Of a DNA stretch of 64,000 nt, positions 1 to 11,800 are shown one piece after another. The notes under the pieces were generated by a model that saw nothing but the letters and a program-made list of their open reading frames with translations, was not told where the DNA came from and searched no databases. The position numbers were made by a program, and so were the translations under genes. Origin of the DNA: Schistocephalus solidus (taxonomy: Eukaryota; Platyhelminthes; Cestoda; Diphyllobothriidea; Diphyllobothriidae). The stretch lies in the NCBI GenBank assembly GCA_017591395.1, contig WEDG01000423.1, positions 62,001-126,000 on the forward strand, given 5' to 3'. Each line of letters opens with the position of its first letter. Within the stretch, counting starts at the first letter, position 1.

Positions 1-217
1 AATGATCGTATTAACTTTAATGTTTACGTTTAGGGTAGGGTTATGGTTAAGATCAAGGTGACAGTTTAGTTTTATATTAGGGCTAGCGTTATCTTTAAAA
101 CAAGGGGATAGTTACCTTTTCGTGAAATTGATCGCAAGGTCACCTATTTTAGGCGGGTGGGGCGGTTCTTATTCTCACGCCCTGTTTAGGCGGCCATACG
201 TGGCACCCTTACCCTAG
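1..217 (-). mobile_element. Truncated copy of the TIR element with telomere-like interior
   Basis: The last 95 bases or so (about 120-215) match the reverse complement of the left end of the complete element at 40424-40795, including the cctgtttaggcggccatac core. The part before it carries degenerate TTAGGG-like motifs (tttagggtagggttatggtt). The element runs off the left edge of the window. Confidence 0.6.
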
Positions 218-564
218 GATTTTCCATTGAATACTTTTTCGCGTAACAGCTTTTATTATGCACCAGAACACATGGTGTTTTATGACAAGGTGGTAGTCAT
301 CTCTTGGATGTTAAGTGGATCGCCTGAGAACATCACCATGGATGATTGGATGATTTGCCGAGTTTTTCACAAACGGAGGGCCATTGGATGGGTTTCTTCT
401 TCCGATGGCACTAAGACAAAGACTCACTGAATTATTTGGTGTTATTGTTATTGTCGTGTTTAGTTTTCATAGACGGAAACTATGAATAGCAATGTATATA
501 ATTTTTTTAATTTCTGAAGTTATGGTTTTTCTTATTCCCTTAAGTTCATCTGTCCGGAAATGCA

Positions 565-690
565 TAGATGACACTTGGGGACACACTGAGGTGTGGAAGC
601 CTTCACTGCGGCAGAAGAATTGTTGAAACAGGTGCCTGGGCTTTAGCTAGTAACCCATGCCAATTCGACTGGCGTGATCGGACAATGTCC
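565..690 (+). repeat. Family B repeat fragment
   Basis: It carries the family B core: a 'cactgagg...gcagaa...gaaaca' stretch, then 'ctgggctttagctagtaacc'. It is diverged from the copies near 17.6, 48.0 and 49.6 kb. The stretch 216-564 before it shows nothing recognisable. Confidence 0.5.
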
Positions 691-767
691 ACCCTATGCT
701 TCAGAACATTGCGGAATAGGCACGGTGACTTATACTGGATTATAGTGATAATAAAATTGCGTTGCAT

Positions 768-1420
768 CTACCTCACTCCCTGTTCCACTCCTCCACCTGA
801 ACTCGGAGTCAAGACAGAGTCAAGAAGAGCGGAGATGAGAGAGGGCGCAGATCCACGCACCGTGATTCAACACAAACATGAACACTACAACGCAAGGGGG
901 GGTGGAGGGAACGGCTCGGATCTCACCTGAGTGGGATATACATAGAGGCCACATTAAGAAGGAGCCATTGCCGCCTGACTCTCAGTCGGCCAGTCAACCA
1001 CTCCCTACAATCACACACACTGGGCTGATCACGTGGTCCGAGTTATCCCGTCAGTTGGCAACCTTTTAAGCCAAGGCACACAATGATAGTTTCAAGCGCG
1101 TCAGATTGTTTATAGTGAGGCAAAAATGCGCTGAGCCGTCGACCTCACTCTCTCCCCCACCCCCACAATCAGACCACCGTCCGAGCCGGTCACTTGTCTG
1201 ATGCGGGGGTGGGTGCATTGGCTGACAGGGCCGGCTTACCCGTCTTTACGCACACAACAGGATTCGTAAACCCAGGGATTAAGAAGGAACCATCGCCGTC
1301 TGACTCCCAGTCCACTGGTCAATTAGCTTATTGTAGCAACTGGAAGATTGAGAGTCAGGCTGCAATAGCTCCCTCACAATGTGATGTTTGTGGCATTCTT
1401 ACCTAAGAATGATCAGGGTC
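768..1420 (+). repeat. Family A interspersed repeat
   Basis: It shares long blocks with 6913-7430 and 61760-62560: 'aaggagccattg', 'tgactctcagtc', 'gagttatcccgtcagttggcaacctt', 'gtttcaagcgcgtcagattgttta' and 'gacctcactctctccccca'. It includes two tandem partial units. The small open frames across it are not supported as genes. Confidence 0.7.
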
Positions 1421-2943
1421 TGGTAAATGCAGTGGGAACCAGGTTGTGTGTGCGACATGCGTAGATGAGCTGTTTATATTTGTTATCCATTGCATCCGGA
1501 CCCATCTCACGTCGTGCTGACACCGTTTTGCTGTCAAAGCAAGATGGAACAGAGTGTGGCGAAAGTCGTCAGTACCGCACCCACCCCTTGAGGCAGGCGG
1601 TGGAAGTCGTCGCTGGCGACTTTCGAACTCTCGTACTAGATTAACCTTGCTCGACCGTGTGTGATGCACTAATTCGACGGATGTCCCCTCTGCATGCGCA
1701 AGGTTATCGGGCGTGTTTTCTGTTTTCAAAGGCACATCTTATTCTGGACAATGGCTCATGCATAATACACAACTTGTTTCTCTAACAAGGATGTATCAAT
1801 GCCTATTAGCTGGCCGCTTCTTACTTTGATCCTCTTATTCTACATTTTGGAGTTGTCGCTCTTTGTTTAGGCTGAGGCGGGATTCCATCAATAAATACGC
1901 TTCTACGAATGTGCACAGTCCACAGCTCCTCTGCTGTGCCTTGCGTTTCTAAATTTTAGAAGTTCTCTGTTTTAAAAACCCTTTGCGATGGTTTAACTCT
2001 TGTGTAGGATGGATGTGATTGACTGATGATTGCCAGCGAGGACTTTCTTCCAGGTTCGCTCGTTTTCATTCAATTAAATGATAACACTTGACATTATAAA
2101 ATCAGAACTCACTTGTTGAACATTGAGTAACCCACTAATAAGCCCATCCCCAGATAAGGACATAATGCAACGGCTCACAATCGGCGAAATACATTGCTTG
2201 GCATTTATTGGGTACGCGAACAGTAAATCAACCTCAGTCAATATTTTTATGCCAGTTACGCGATTATTCCGTTAAGCGGGTAGAGCTGGGCTGATATATT
2301 CGTATCATTTTCCAGAGCGAACCCACAGGGCCAGTCCAAAGACTTTAGTCTACGTTTATATATAAATGTCTGACGAGATTAAATCGTATAGTAAACGAGG
2401 GAGCGTTCGGCCTTCCGAAGTATTTGGCGGAGGCTATTGAGTTTAGATAGACCCAGAATTTTGCTTCAACAACTTATTGCGAGGATTTATTAGAACCATA
2501 AATTGGTATTAGCGGCTGAAATGCACTATATCGCAGCTCTAAATAGTACACGCCTTTGTAAATCACTGGCGAAACGCACTGCATTCACTGGGCATCACAG
2601 TTCGCTGGTTAGCGCTTTTATGCTTTTTGCAGACAAGAATGTGGTTGAGGCTAAAATATGTCCATGTCCTCATATAAGAGTATAATACCCTTCTTTGCAA
2701 GTAGTAACCTCACTGACTACTTTCGTATTCAGCGCTATCCTAAAAATTCGAACTTTTAGCGTCACTCTGCACGATACAACCGACTGCAATGCTTTGTACC
2801 ATGTGTGTGCGTGTGTTGTGTGGGGGGATTCACACTCCTTCCCTGAAAAAAAAAATACGAAGAAATGAGTATGCGTTCTTTTGGATTATTGGGAGGCGCG
2901 TCTTCGCTTTCGGAGTCTGTCCTCTTGCCGCTTTTCCTCTCAG
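1421..2943. other. Intergenic or intronic stretch, nothing firm
   Basis: A 110-residue frame on the - strand (1403-1735) contains FESRQRRLPPPASRGGCGTD and looks repeat-derived. It has no second copy in the window, so it is not called. The remainder shows no repeat copy, exon or RNA gene that I recognise. Confidence 0.4.
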
Positions 2944-2996
2944 TTGGAGGGGAATTATTCACCAATGGAATGTTTTTTTCGAAAGGCCTAGGCAAG
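2944..2996 (+). CDS. Candidate small upstream exon of CAMSAP
   Basis: A strong polypyrimidine acceptor (cttttcctctcag) precedes 2944 and a donor (gcaag then gtaatt) follows 2996. The frame that needs two bases from a previous exon reads WRGIIHQWNVFFERPRQ and leaves one base, which is exactly the phase the 5408 exon requires. Joining gives ...RPRQ-V-LLKNL. The peptide is short and not recognisable as CH domain, and one phase match in three happens by chance. It may be a real exon or an accident of a pyrimidine-rich stretch. Confidence 0.3.
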
Positions 2997-4074
2997 GTAA
3001 TTTGCCATAGTTTTAGGCAGTTTTCGGCTTAGTACAGTTGTTCAACTATCACCTAGTTTGAAAGGATGATGCAGAGCATTAGCCTCTGGGGCTTAAAAAG
3101 ACATACTATTAGTTGCTAAGATATATTGTTCACTTAGAAACGGTATAGGAGGATGAACTGGACATGTTAATTTAAAAGTGGGACGCTGATCGAACGTGCA
3201 TGGTGAGGTGATGGGGGCGGTGTCCAGTCAAGCCTGAAGACAATGCGGTTGCGCAGTCAGCGACCGCCTGTTCGTCCGACTTGCCAGCCTGCTTATTTCG
3301 CAGTTAGCCTTCGCTGCAGTTTGTTCCACTATGCAACATCTGTACGTGCGCAGAACCTCGTGTCGGTGTGCTGTCCAGCTGGTCTTTCTGGAAAGGAGGA
3401 TAACTGATGGAAGCAATAGTTCTTCTGCCTCATTGAAGACTCATATATTGCCCTGGTGGTGTTTTAGAATTGTAAATATTCCCCCCAGCAGAGTATCCGG
3501 CTTTTTTCTTTTTAGTATGGGCTTATTGACAGCATTAAGCTTGCGTGGTGCATCAAAATCTGCAACGCCGGAACACCGTTTATAAGACACTGCTGTGTCT
3601 GCTCGCATACTAGACGATTCAGTTCAGCTAGCCGCTGTGTTTGATGAAATTTTTTACTTGCCAATAGAATTTCCCTTTCTCTTAACTCCACCATCTGTAC
3701 AGAGAGATAAGAGGCTGGTACTTCGTTCGATAACGTGAAAAACTTCATCCCCATACAAGAGCCAATTGTAAACAGTTTGAACTGCTTAAGGCAGATCATA
3801 GCAGTCCATCAGAGAGGCTGCCTCTGTACGCGCTCTCCCTCTTGATGCAATAATATCGGCCTCCAGCTCTGTCTGCGCGGCCGATGCGCTGGAAAAAAGC
3901 GATTCACCGTGGTCACTACACGCATTTGTCGTGCAGCGTTGAGTTCACGCGAGTCGATGGATACTAGTGCGCATGTGTGTGGCAGCACTTATTAGACACA
4001 AACCGTCGCGCTGCATTAGGCATCGCGCCAAACTCCATGACTATTTGATAGACAAACTTGGACAGTCGACTGGT
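2997..4074. other. Stretch with no recognised feature
   Basis: Mixed-composition sequence with short frames on both strands. None has splice borders plus a recognisable product, and no copy of the window's repeat families was seen. Confidence 0.4.
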
Positions 4075-4590
4075 GGAGAGGAGAGATATTCCTTTGACCC
4101 ACCTGTGAAAAACTCCGTGGCCTCAGTGGGATTCGAACCCATGCCAACAAGCGGAAGGCTTTAGTACAGCCAATGCTCTTGCCAACTGAGCTACGAGACC
4201 CCACTGGGAGCCCTCAGTTTGATCATACTTGGGTCAAGTTTCCCGCCCAGACTACTGCAACGTATGGAATCCACCAATTCTGATACAGTAAGCTGAATAC
4301 CCCAGTTAATTGTGCCTGGTAGTCATCTGGTGGATTCTAGATTGATTGCTTAGGAAATCCTGCTTGAGAATTCAGCTTAATGTATCAGAATTGGTGGATT
4401 CCATACGTTGCAGTAGGCTGGGCGGGTAACTTGACCCAAGTGGGCTTAAACTCACGGCTCCCGGTTGGGCTTCGTAGCTCAGTTGGCTAGAGCGTTGGCT
4501 GTACTAAAGCCTTCCCCTTTTTGGCGTGGGTTCGAATCCCACCGGATACGCTGAGTTTTTCACATGTGGGTCAAATCTGCAAAATCCTTT
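4075..4590. repeat. Head-to-head pair of tRNA-derived SINEs forming a long inverted repeat
   Basis: A tRNA-like head lies on the - strand at about 4130-4204 and again on the + strand at about 4468-4550. Each has an A box (tagctcagttggc) and a B box (gggttcgaatcccac). The bodies are inverted copies too: 'acgtatggaatccaccaattctgatacag' runs one way near 4260-4290 and the other way near 4380-4410. Acceptor-stem pairing is poor and the variable region is long, so these are SINE heads, not working tRNA genes. Confidence 0.8.
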
Positions 4591-5407
4591 ACTAATGAGA
4601 AGCGATATAATGAGGCAGATACTGGGAAATCCATCCTCACGACGCATAAGTCCATTCCTCAATAATAAACCTGACGCGTTTCCAACTGTCAGTTAGGCTT
4701 CCTTACTGTGGTCTGTATAGCACTCCCTAGTTTTTTTAAGTTTCGAGCCGCCCTTACGAAAGCCTTGTACATGCTTTGGGTACTAGATCGTGTTGGCACA
4801 TGTAGGCGGATTGTGTAACTTTTCCAGCCAATGTGATAACACGCAGCTCCCGTCGTCTTCACTTTATCTTGACATCAAAGCAAGTTGGGTGAAGGGGGGG
4901 GAGAGATAAAGTCCGTAGTTGTTGCTCAGTTCTACTTCACCATAAACTACTTCACACGCATCTGGTCATTGTTGTGCCTACTCTGTTAGGCAGACAGTGA
5001 ACGACGTCGCTCGCTATAGTCGAACTATCGGCTGGTAAGGTAGGAGAGCCTCGGGATCTTTCTGAATGCGTTTTGTCTTAGTCTATTTACCTGGTTGACA
5101 CTTGCAGATTGTATGCACCCAAGGAGTAAAAATATAGCAACAGAAAGAATAAATAATTCATATTTTTTTTCAATGAAAGCTAAGTTCGCCTTCATATTTC
5201 ACTAGCAATGCTCAAATATCATATGAAACACTGAAAGCCATCAGTGGAAACCCCACGCTCTCTGGTATTGTCAAGAAGAATGGTGCGATTTGCGTTCCTA
5301 ATAAGCTCCTTGAGTATACCATCCTAGCTCTGGGCGACTTGCCAGTGTATAGCTGAAAGCCGTTTCCTTTAGTAGACTTTAAAATCAGACTCGTGCTCTT
5401 TCTATAG
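4591..5407. other. Probable CAMSAP intron before exon 5408
   Basis: No repeat copy, open frame or RNA feature was recognised. A pyrimidine tract and AG at its end form the acceptor of exon 5408. Confidence 0.4.
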
Positions 5408-5862
5408 TGCTCCTGAAAAACCTCGTTCGCACGTCCGGTGGTCCCGCTCGACGCGCACGTCCGGCCAATCCAGAGAGCCTTCCCATCGCTGTGGTGGACC
5501 TTGCCACTGTTGAGCAGCTAGTGAGCTCCACTTCAGGTCCGAGCGAGGCACCCTCCTCTCCCTCAGCTAGCCAACACAGAATTTTGAGTGTGGACGAACC
5601 GGACCGGGACCCCACTAGCGGTTTGCTGAAGGAACTCGCTTGTACTGCAGCCCTAGCTGCTGTGGCGGACGCTGACACCGCTGATTGTGTAGAAGTTCCT
5701 ATCCCTATTTCTCCTGCTTCGAGCATGTCCACGCTTCCCGGTGAGGCTCAGAGTGGTTTTTACCTTAAAAAGGAGTCGCAAAACTCACCTATGAATGGCG
5801 TTTGCACAGAAGACCAGCCCAGCGCATTCCACAGATCCAACTTCTACGCTACTTATAAGGTG
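5408..5862 (+). CDS. CAMSAP: CAMSAP exon: Ser/Pro-rich linker (first confident exon)
   Basis: The acceptor is ctctttctatag and the donor is gtaagt at 5863. The exon starts with two bases that complete a codon, runs about 151 codons without a stop and ends in phase 0. The peptide begins [20 protein letters not shown] and is rich in Ser, Pro and Ala, with an acidic-polar end ([13 protein letters not shown]...FYATYK). No folded domain is recognised. In CAMSAPs the region between the CH domain and CC1 is long, disordered and poorly conserved, which fits. AAG/GTGGTA at 5860 is an alternative donor in the same phase, one codon shorter. The next exon (16087) starts in phase 0. Confidence 0.72.
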
Positions 5863-8800
5863 GTAAGTAACGCTCTGTTTATTTCACCCAAAACGCTTTA
5901 TTCTAGAGGGTGGCGTATTGATTTACCTCTTTTTTCATTCTGTCCAGATTATAAATCTTGTACTAGGCGCCAAGAATAATCATCCAATTTCGCGATGCCT
6001 TAAAATGAACAAAATTACTTGGATTAGGTTGGGATACGGCGTAGGTAGGATTGTTTTTCTAAAGAAAAGGAAATTGTATTTTATGAACCTTGCGAAAGTC
6101 TGAAAAAGAAGTCATGGTTCAGAATACATGGGGGTTGGCTGTCTTCTTTTGAACAGCCGAAACACTGGTTGGACACGGGCAGAAGGAACCCCTGTAGTAC
6201 TGGTTACTCTTCACTCATTCTCCCGAGATGCCTATTCCCGGGTTCTAACTTCAACCCTTACCTTCACAACCGATCACTTTTAACCCTAAGCCTAAACTTG
6301 ATACGGACCTTAATCCACCCTGGAATTTCGTTTGAGGCCATATTTCCGGGCGCTACAAAAATACTCCCTGCACCACGTATCAGATTTTGACAAAACGTAA
6401 CTTTTAGTTTTTTTGGGATTTATGATCGAATCGGAAGTCGGGGATTATACGTCACACTGGTTAAGTAATGAGTTGTCTTGGTTGTAATCTGCATACATCA
6501 TTAAAATTGCTTCAGTTTCTACCGTTCATGGATACAATTCCATACTAGGCACTCGCACCTGGACGACGCTTTTTTGGCGTTTGCAAGAAACTTGATACTG
6601 AGCACGCTTCTACCGGATGGCTGATAATCTTGCCACTCCTTTTAAAGTCCAGAAATATACTGCAAATGAAGCACATGTCCATCCGCACACAGTAGCATGC
6701 CGACTGTTGAAGTATTGAGTTGTTCGAAAATACTGGCCGATTTTAACTGTATTTACATCATATTTTGCATGCTTAATAAATGATAGGAACACTTTAATAA
6801 TTCTTTTATGATTTCTTTCGGAGTAAATTCTGTGGCATATAATCCCTTAATGACAAAGCTGACAAAACCTGAAATGTATTTACGTTTCTTGCATGAGTTC
6901 AAACTCGGATATAATGAAGGAGCCATTGCAGCCGGACTCTCAGTCCGCCAGTCAGCCACTCCACACGAAACACACATTGGGCTGACCACGCGGTCCGAGT
7001 TATCCCGTCAGTTGGCAACCTTCCAAGCCACGGCTTTTAGCGCACCGTGATAGTTTCAAGCGCGTCAGATTGTTTAAAGTGAGGAAAATGCGCTGAGCTG
7101 TGGACCTCACTCTCTCCCCCACCACCACAATCAGACCACCATCTGAGCCAGTCAGTTGTCTGATGGGGCAGTGGGGGCATTGGCTGACGGGTCGGCATAC
7201 CCGTCTTCGCGCACCACAGCACGACCTGGCCCACATTACACACACACCAAGATTTATTTACCCAGGTGATATGGAGGAGCCATCGCCGTCTGACTCGCAG
7301 TCCACTGGTCAGCCACTCGACACACACAGCACATACACTGGGCCGACGGCGTGGTCTGGTGTAAGCGTCAGATTGGCAACCTTCCAAGGCACGGTTTCTA
7401 GGAAACCGTGATTTTATCCGGTACATTATGATGATTGTGAGGGTGTTGTCTATCTATTAGTGTAGATAGTGTGCGCTGATGTGGCTTAGCCACCGGTGGT
7501 TTACCGCAGGTTGTCGTGGAGGCGCATGTGTCCTAATAGGCCCATGCGGTGTGTAAATGTGCGGGAGCAGTGAGGGCAGTAGAGGCGAGCGCCGCGACTG
7601 TATTTCGGAGCCCCAGGCACTGGTTCACCAGCCTCCGTGCGATGGATTCGCAGGTGACCGGCCAGGCCGATGCGTGAGTTGAAGTTGCGGGCGATGTGTG
7701 GGCAAGAGAAATCTGTGGAGGCTGGGGGATGTCATTCATAGTAGTGGGGGTGGCAGTGGCGGTAAGAATTGCAGGCGCGGAGGGTGTGCATGGTGTATCG
7801 GTGTCGTCGGCATTGTGTTGAATTCCGCTTACATGGATGCGCATGTGACCGAATAGGCCCATGCGATGAGTGAATGCGCGAGAACAGTTGAGGCGACGAT
7901 CTCTGCTGTGTGTTGGTGCTCCAGACACTGGCTCACCAGTCTCTGTACGATGGATTTGCAAGTGACCGACCAGGCCGATGCGTGATGTGAATGTGCGGTC
8001 GCATTGAGGACAGTTTAAGAGAGAGACCCCATCGCTGATGGTGGTGGTGGTGGTGGTGGTGTTAGTGAAGGCGAAGGCGGTGGTGGGGTTGACAAGCGAT
8101 GAGTAGAGGGATGTGGTCTCTGATGGTGGGAGAAATGGAATTGATGCCAGGAGTGAGGATGGGGGAGTCTGAAGGAGGGTTGGCAGAAATTGACGCAGAA
8201 GTTGGAATTGTCGGATTGTTGGTGCATTGCGTCCGAAGATGTCCAACCAGGCCGATTCGCGCGCGGAGGATGCGTTGACAACGCGGGCATGTTGGCAGGA
8301 CCTGGGCATCGACGATGTTGACCCGGGGCACTGGTGACTTTCAGACCGCTCTTTTGGCCTTGGCGGTGGCGATCTGGTTGGCCTCATAGATTGCTGAACC
8401 AGTCTTCACGGATCTCATCTATGCCGGTCTATCTTGGGCGAGGTCCTCCAGGTAGCCGGGTTGATTTGCAGTTGCTTCAGTGATTTCTTCGTCAGATCCA
8501 TGAAGGTAGTGTTAAGGTGAGTTCACATCTCTTGACACTTCTCTTGTAGCAGGCGGGCGGCGAAGACCATATCAGTTGTCCCGCGGTGTCGGCGGAAGCC
8601 ACATTGGCTTTCCGGGAGCAGACCCTGCTCTAGGTGACCGTTCAGACGATTGAGAATGATACGGGCGAAGATCTTCCCGGTGATTTTGAGCAACGAGATG
8701 CCTCTGTGATTATCACAGAGTTGCCGGTTCCCCTTCCGCTTGTAGAGATGGACAATGGTCGCATCTTTGAAATCCTTAGGAACTTGTCCTTGGCGCCACA

Positions 8801-11800
8801 TCTCCTGGAACAGTGTTGTGAGTTCTGCCATCAGCCGGGGCCCACCGTGCTTGTAGACTGCCCGTGGGATTGCGTCGAATCCCGGTGTTTTACCGCCGGA
8901 AATCTGCTGCACAGCCCGGATTGTTTCTGGTAGGGACGGTGGCAGATCCAGGTCATTGTTTGTGTCCTCTTGAGGGAGCCGGTCAATGGCAGCATCGGAG
9001 ATCGCTGATGAGCAATTAAGGACACGTCTGAAGTGCTCGGCCCAGCGCTTCAGAATTTGCGATTTCTCTGTCAGCTGTGTTGTGCCGTCAGAGCTGAGCA
9101 GCGGTGCGGACCCCTTGATAGACGGGCCGTAGATGGCCTTGATGGCTTTGAAAGTTTTTCATTTCATTGCGGTCCGCATACCCCTGGATTTCCTCAGCCT
9201 TTCGGATCATCCAGGCATCCTGCATCTCCCGCAACCGTTGCTGTACAAGGCGCCGGCATTTGAAGAGGGCTGCTTTGGTGTTGTCGGTCCGAAGGTTCAT
9301 ATAGGCTTTGTGTAGTCCATTCTTCTCCGCGAGTAAGTTGCTGATGTCAGTGTCATTGTCGTCAAACCAGTCCTGATTTTGACGACGTGCGCGTCCGAGG
9401 ACTTCCACGGCGGTGGACTGGATGACATTTCGCAGTTGGCACCATCGTGTTTCCACGGTGCCGTTATTATCTGGAGCATGCAGGTTCTCCAGGTACTCGG
9501 TCATTTGGTTGCTGAAATCGAAACAGTGAGCAGGCAAATTTAACAAAAGCGTATTTAACTTACCTTGGAGCCTTCGTCGGGGTTGCAGTGGGAGCCTCAT
9601 CTGGGAGATGACGAGGCGGTGATCTGTCCAACCATGGGCATTGCGAATCGCCTTGGTTACCAGCACGTCCTGTCGATCTCGCCTCCGGACGAGAACATAG
9701 TCCAGTAGCTGCCAGCGCCGCGACCGAGGGTGCATCCACGTGGCCTTCTCCCGCGTCGGAAGGCGCAAGGTGTTGGTCAACAGGAGACGGTGTTCCGCAC
9801 ACGTGCGCAGAAGAAGGAGGCCGCTATTGTTACAGCTACCGAGCCCGAGGGGACCCAGCACTCCCTGCCAGGCAGAGTGGTCCGTCCTGACGCAGGCGTT
9901 GAAGTCACCAAGGACAGGTAAATTGTCCTCTTTCGGCACAGTCGCCAGCAGGGCGTGCAGGTCCTCGTAGAATTTGTCTTTCGCCGCATCAGAGCTCGTC
10001 ATTGGGGGAGCGTAGGCGCTGATGATGGTGGCGAACTTGTCTCCCCGAAGAGGCAGGCGGAGGCTCATAAGGCGATTATTAACACACTTGAGCAGACAGG
10101 GCAGACGTCCCACGATGTCGTTCTGGGTGTCAAAGGCGACACTAACGTCGTGTCGCTCTGCCTTTGGCCGGCCGCTCCAGAAGAAGGTGCAGCTGGCACC
10201 AACCTCATCCAGCTGACCCTTCGCAGAGATTCGGGTCTCGCTGAGAGCAGCAATGTCCACCTTGTAGCGCGCCAGTTCCCGATCGACTAGCGCTGTCCTC
10301 CGTTTCATCCGGTTGCTCCTAGGATTGTCTAAAAGGGAACGAACATTACAGGCTGCTAGTGTGAGTGGACTCACCCGAGCAGCCCGGAGGGTATGGCGAG
10401 GGGGGATTGGGACGGGGTGTATTGTTGTTTGTTTGAGATTTACGATCGCGTATTTTGTGATCTGCAAGCCGCGGCCGGCTGCAGAAGACGTAATAACCAG
10501 CATTTGTTTAGGGCACCTCTTCTAGCCCCTTCATCTGCGAGGAGGCAATCCAGGCTGTCCCTAAATAGGGCTGCTCGGACATCCCAGACGGCTGCCGAAC
10601 TCCACTATGGGTTACGGTTTTGTTTTAGTTGGAGAACGACCCGAGTTAGCCTGGGCCGCCTACGGGGTTGCTGTCGCCTCCACCGTAGGACTTTTTGAGA
10701 GGGGGGAGGTTGGAAGTTCGGGAGTCAGACATACCGGGTGTGGAGGCACGCACAACACCGGAGACTCTCACCTGGTTTAGCCCGCCGGTCGTGACGGTTG
10801 CCCGCGGTGTGGCCGCTGGGAAGAACCCAACTTCGAGGAGCCACAGGTGAGAGTTGTGTACCATTTAGAGGCGGCCACAGGAGCATTCACCACCTGTACG
10901 AGACAAATGGAGTGACCAAATGCTATCTGTGTATTGCTACCCCTAACTAGTACCCTTTACACACCACACACACACACGAATTTTAACCGTGGCCATGCAG
11001 TCTTGACAAAGAACTTTTAAAGAAATTGTTGAAAAAAAATCCATGCCAGTGTCAGAGGAATTTTTCAGGCACTTTATGTCATTAGTTTAATGGTGTCCGA
11101 CCATCTGCTACAAATAAGGAAGGCAAAATAGCTCAATAAATGAGTTCTCCATGAGCCCAATGGAAGTCAAAGAGTTTTTGTTTTGAAGTTTGTTCGATGA
11201 AAGCCTTATAATCCATTCCTTGATCGAAGAACGCCATGTAAACGATCAGGACAATGGCTCGATCGTGATGTAGCTCCCACACATTTCCTGTACGGAATTC
11301 AAATCACCATCTTATCCCGATTTTTCATCAACTGACTGCCATTTTTTCAAGCGTCTGGACACTTTTAAGCAACTAAACGAAGGTAGAGGTTTGATTCAAA
11401 AAATCCTTACTATCAAAGCCAGTGGATTTTTATCGACGAAGCAAAATTTATCTTTATCATCGTTAGTTAAGATGCTCAGGTGTAATACTTTGGTTAATTT
11501 TAGCATACTTATTTTACATTTTTCTAGAATTAATGTTTGGTTCCGAAAGCGGTCATTATTTTCCGAACAAACTAATATATTTGCAGCTGCTTGCGTAATG
11601 CGCTAGCCTTTGCACGAGCAAATCTAGCGGCATTACAATTTCTACATAGTAAGAACCTAAACCATACTCTTAGTTGAATGTCCAGGAATGTGTTTTCTCT
11701 GCGCTCTATGCCCACTATAGCGGTGTGTGATTATTGATGACTTCTATAAATTACGCCTTGGAACTACCTGTCCTTCGTCCTGTCTACGGCTTCAACTTCA

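Larger units (their letters stand above)
7440..10870 (-). mobile_element. APE-type LINE (RTE-like) with C-terminal C2H2 fingers, internally deleted
   Basis: Reading on the - strand from about 10870, it holds a 5' region, an endonuclease, the start of a reverse transcriptase and a C-terminal zinc-finger tail ending with a TAA near 7503. The reverse transcriptase core with its FADD-type active site is missing. A stop at 8520-8522 and a frameshift near 9150 add to the damage, so it cannot move by itself. It sits antisense in an intron of CAMSAP. RTE-like is my assignment from the endonuclease and reverse transcriptase motifs; a tree is needed to fix the clade. Confidence 0.88.

Noticed and set aside
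7533..8387. Independent host zinc-finger gene on the - strand
   Set aside because: It follows the RT segment of the LINE directly and the same arrangement recurs at 62.7-64.0 kb, so it is part of the element; frameshifts also break it.
9730..10698. Open frames on the + strand of 60-111 residues
   Set aside because: They are antisense shadows of the GC-rich LINE endonuclease frame, which has all the catalytic motifs on the - strand.
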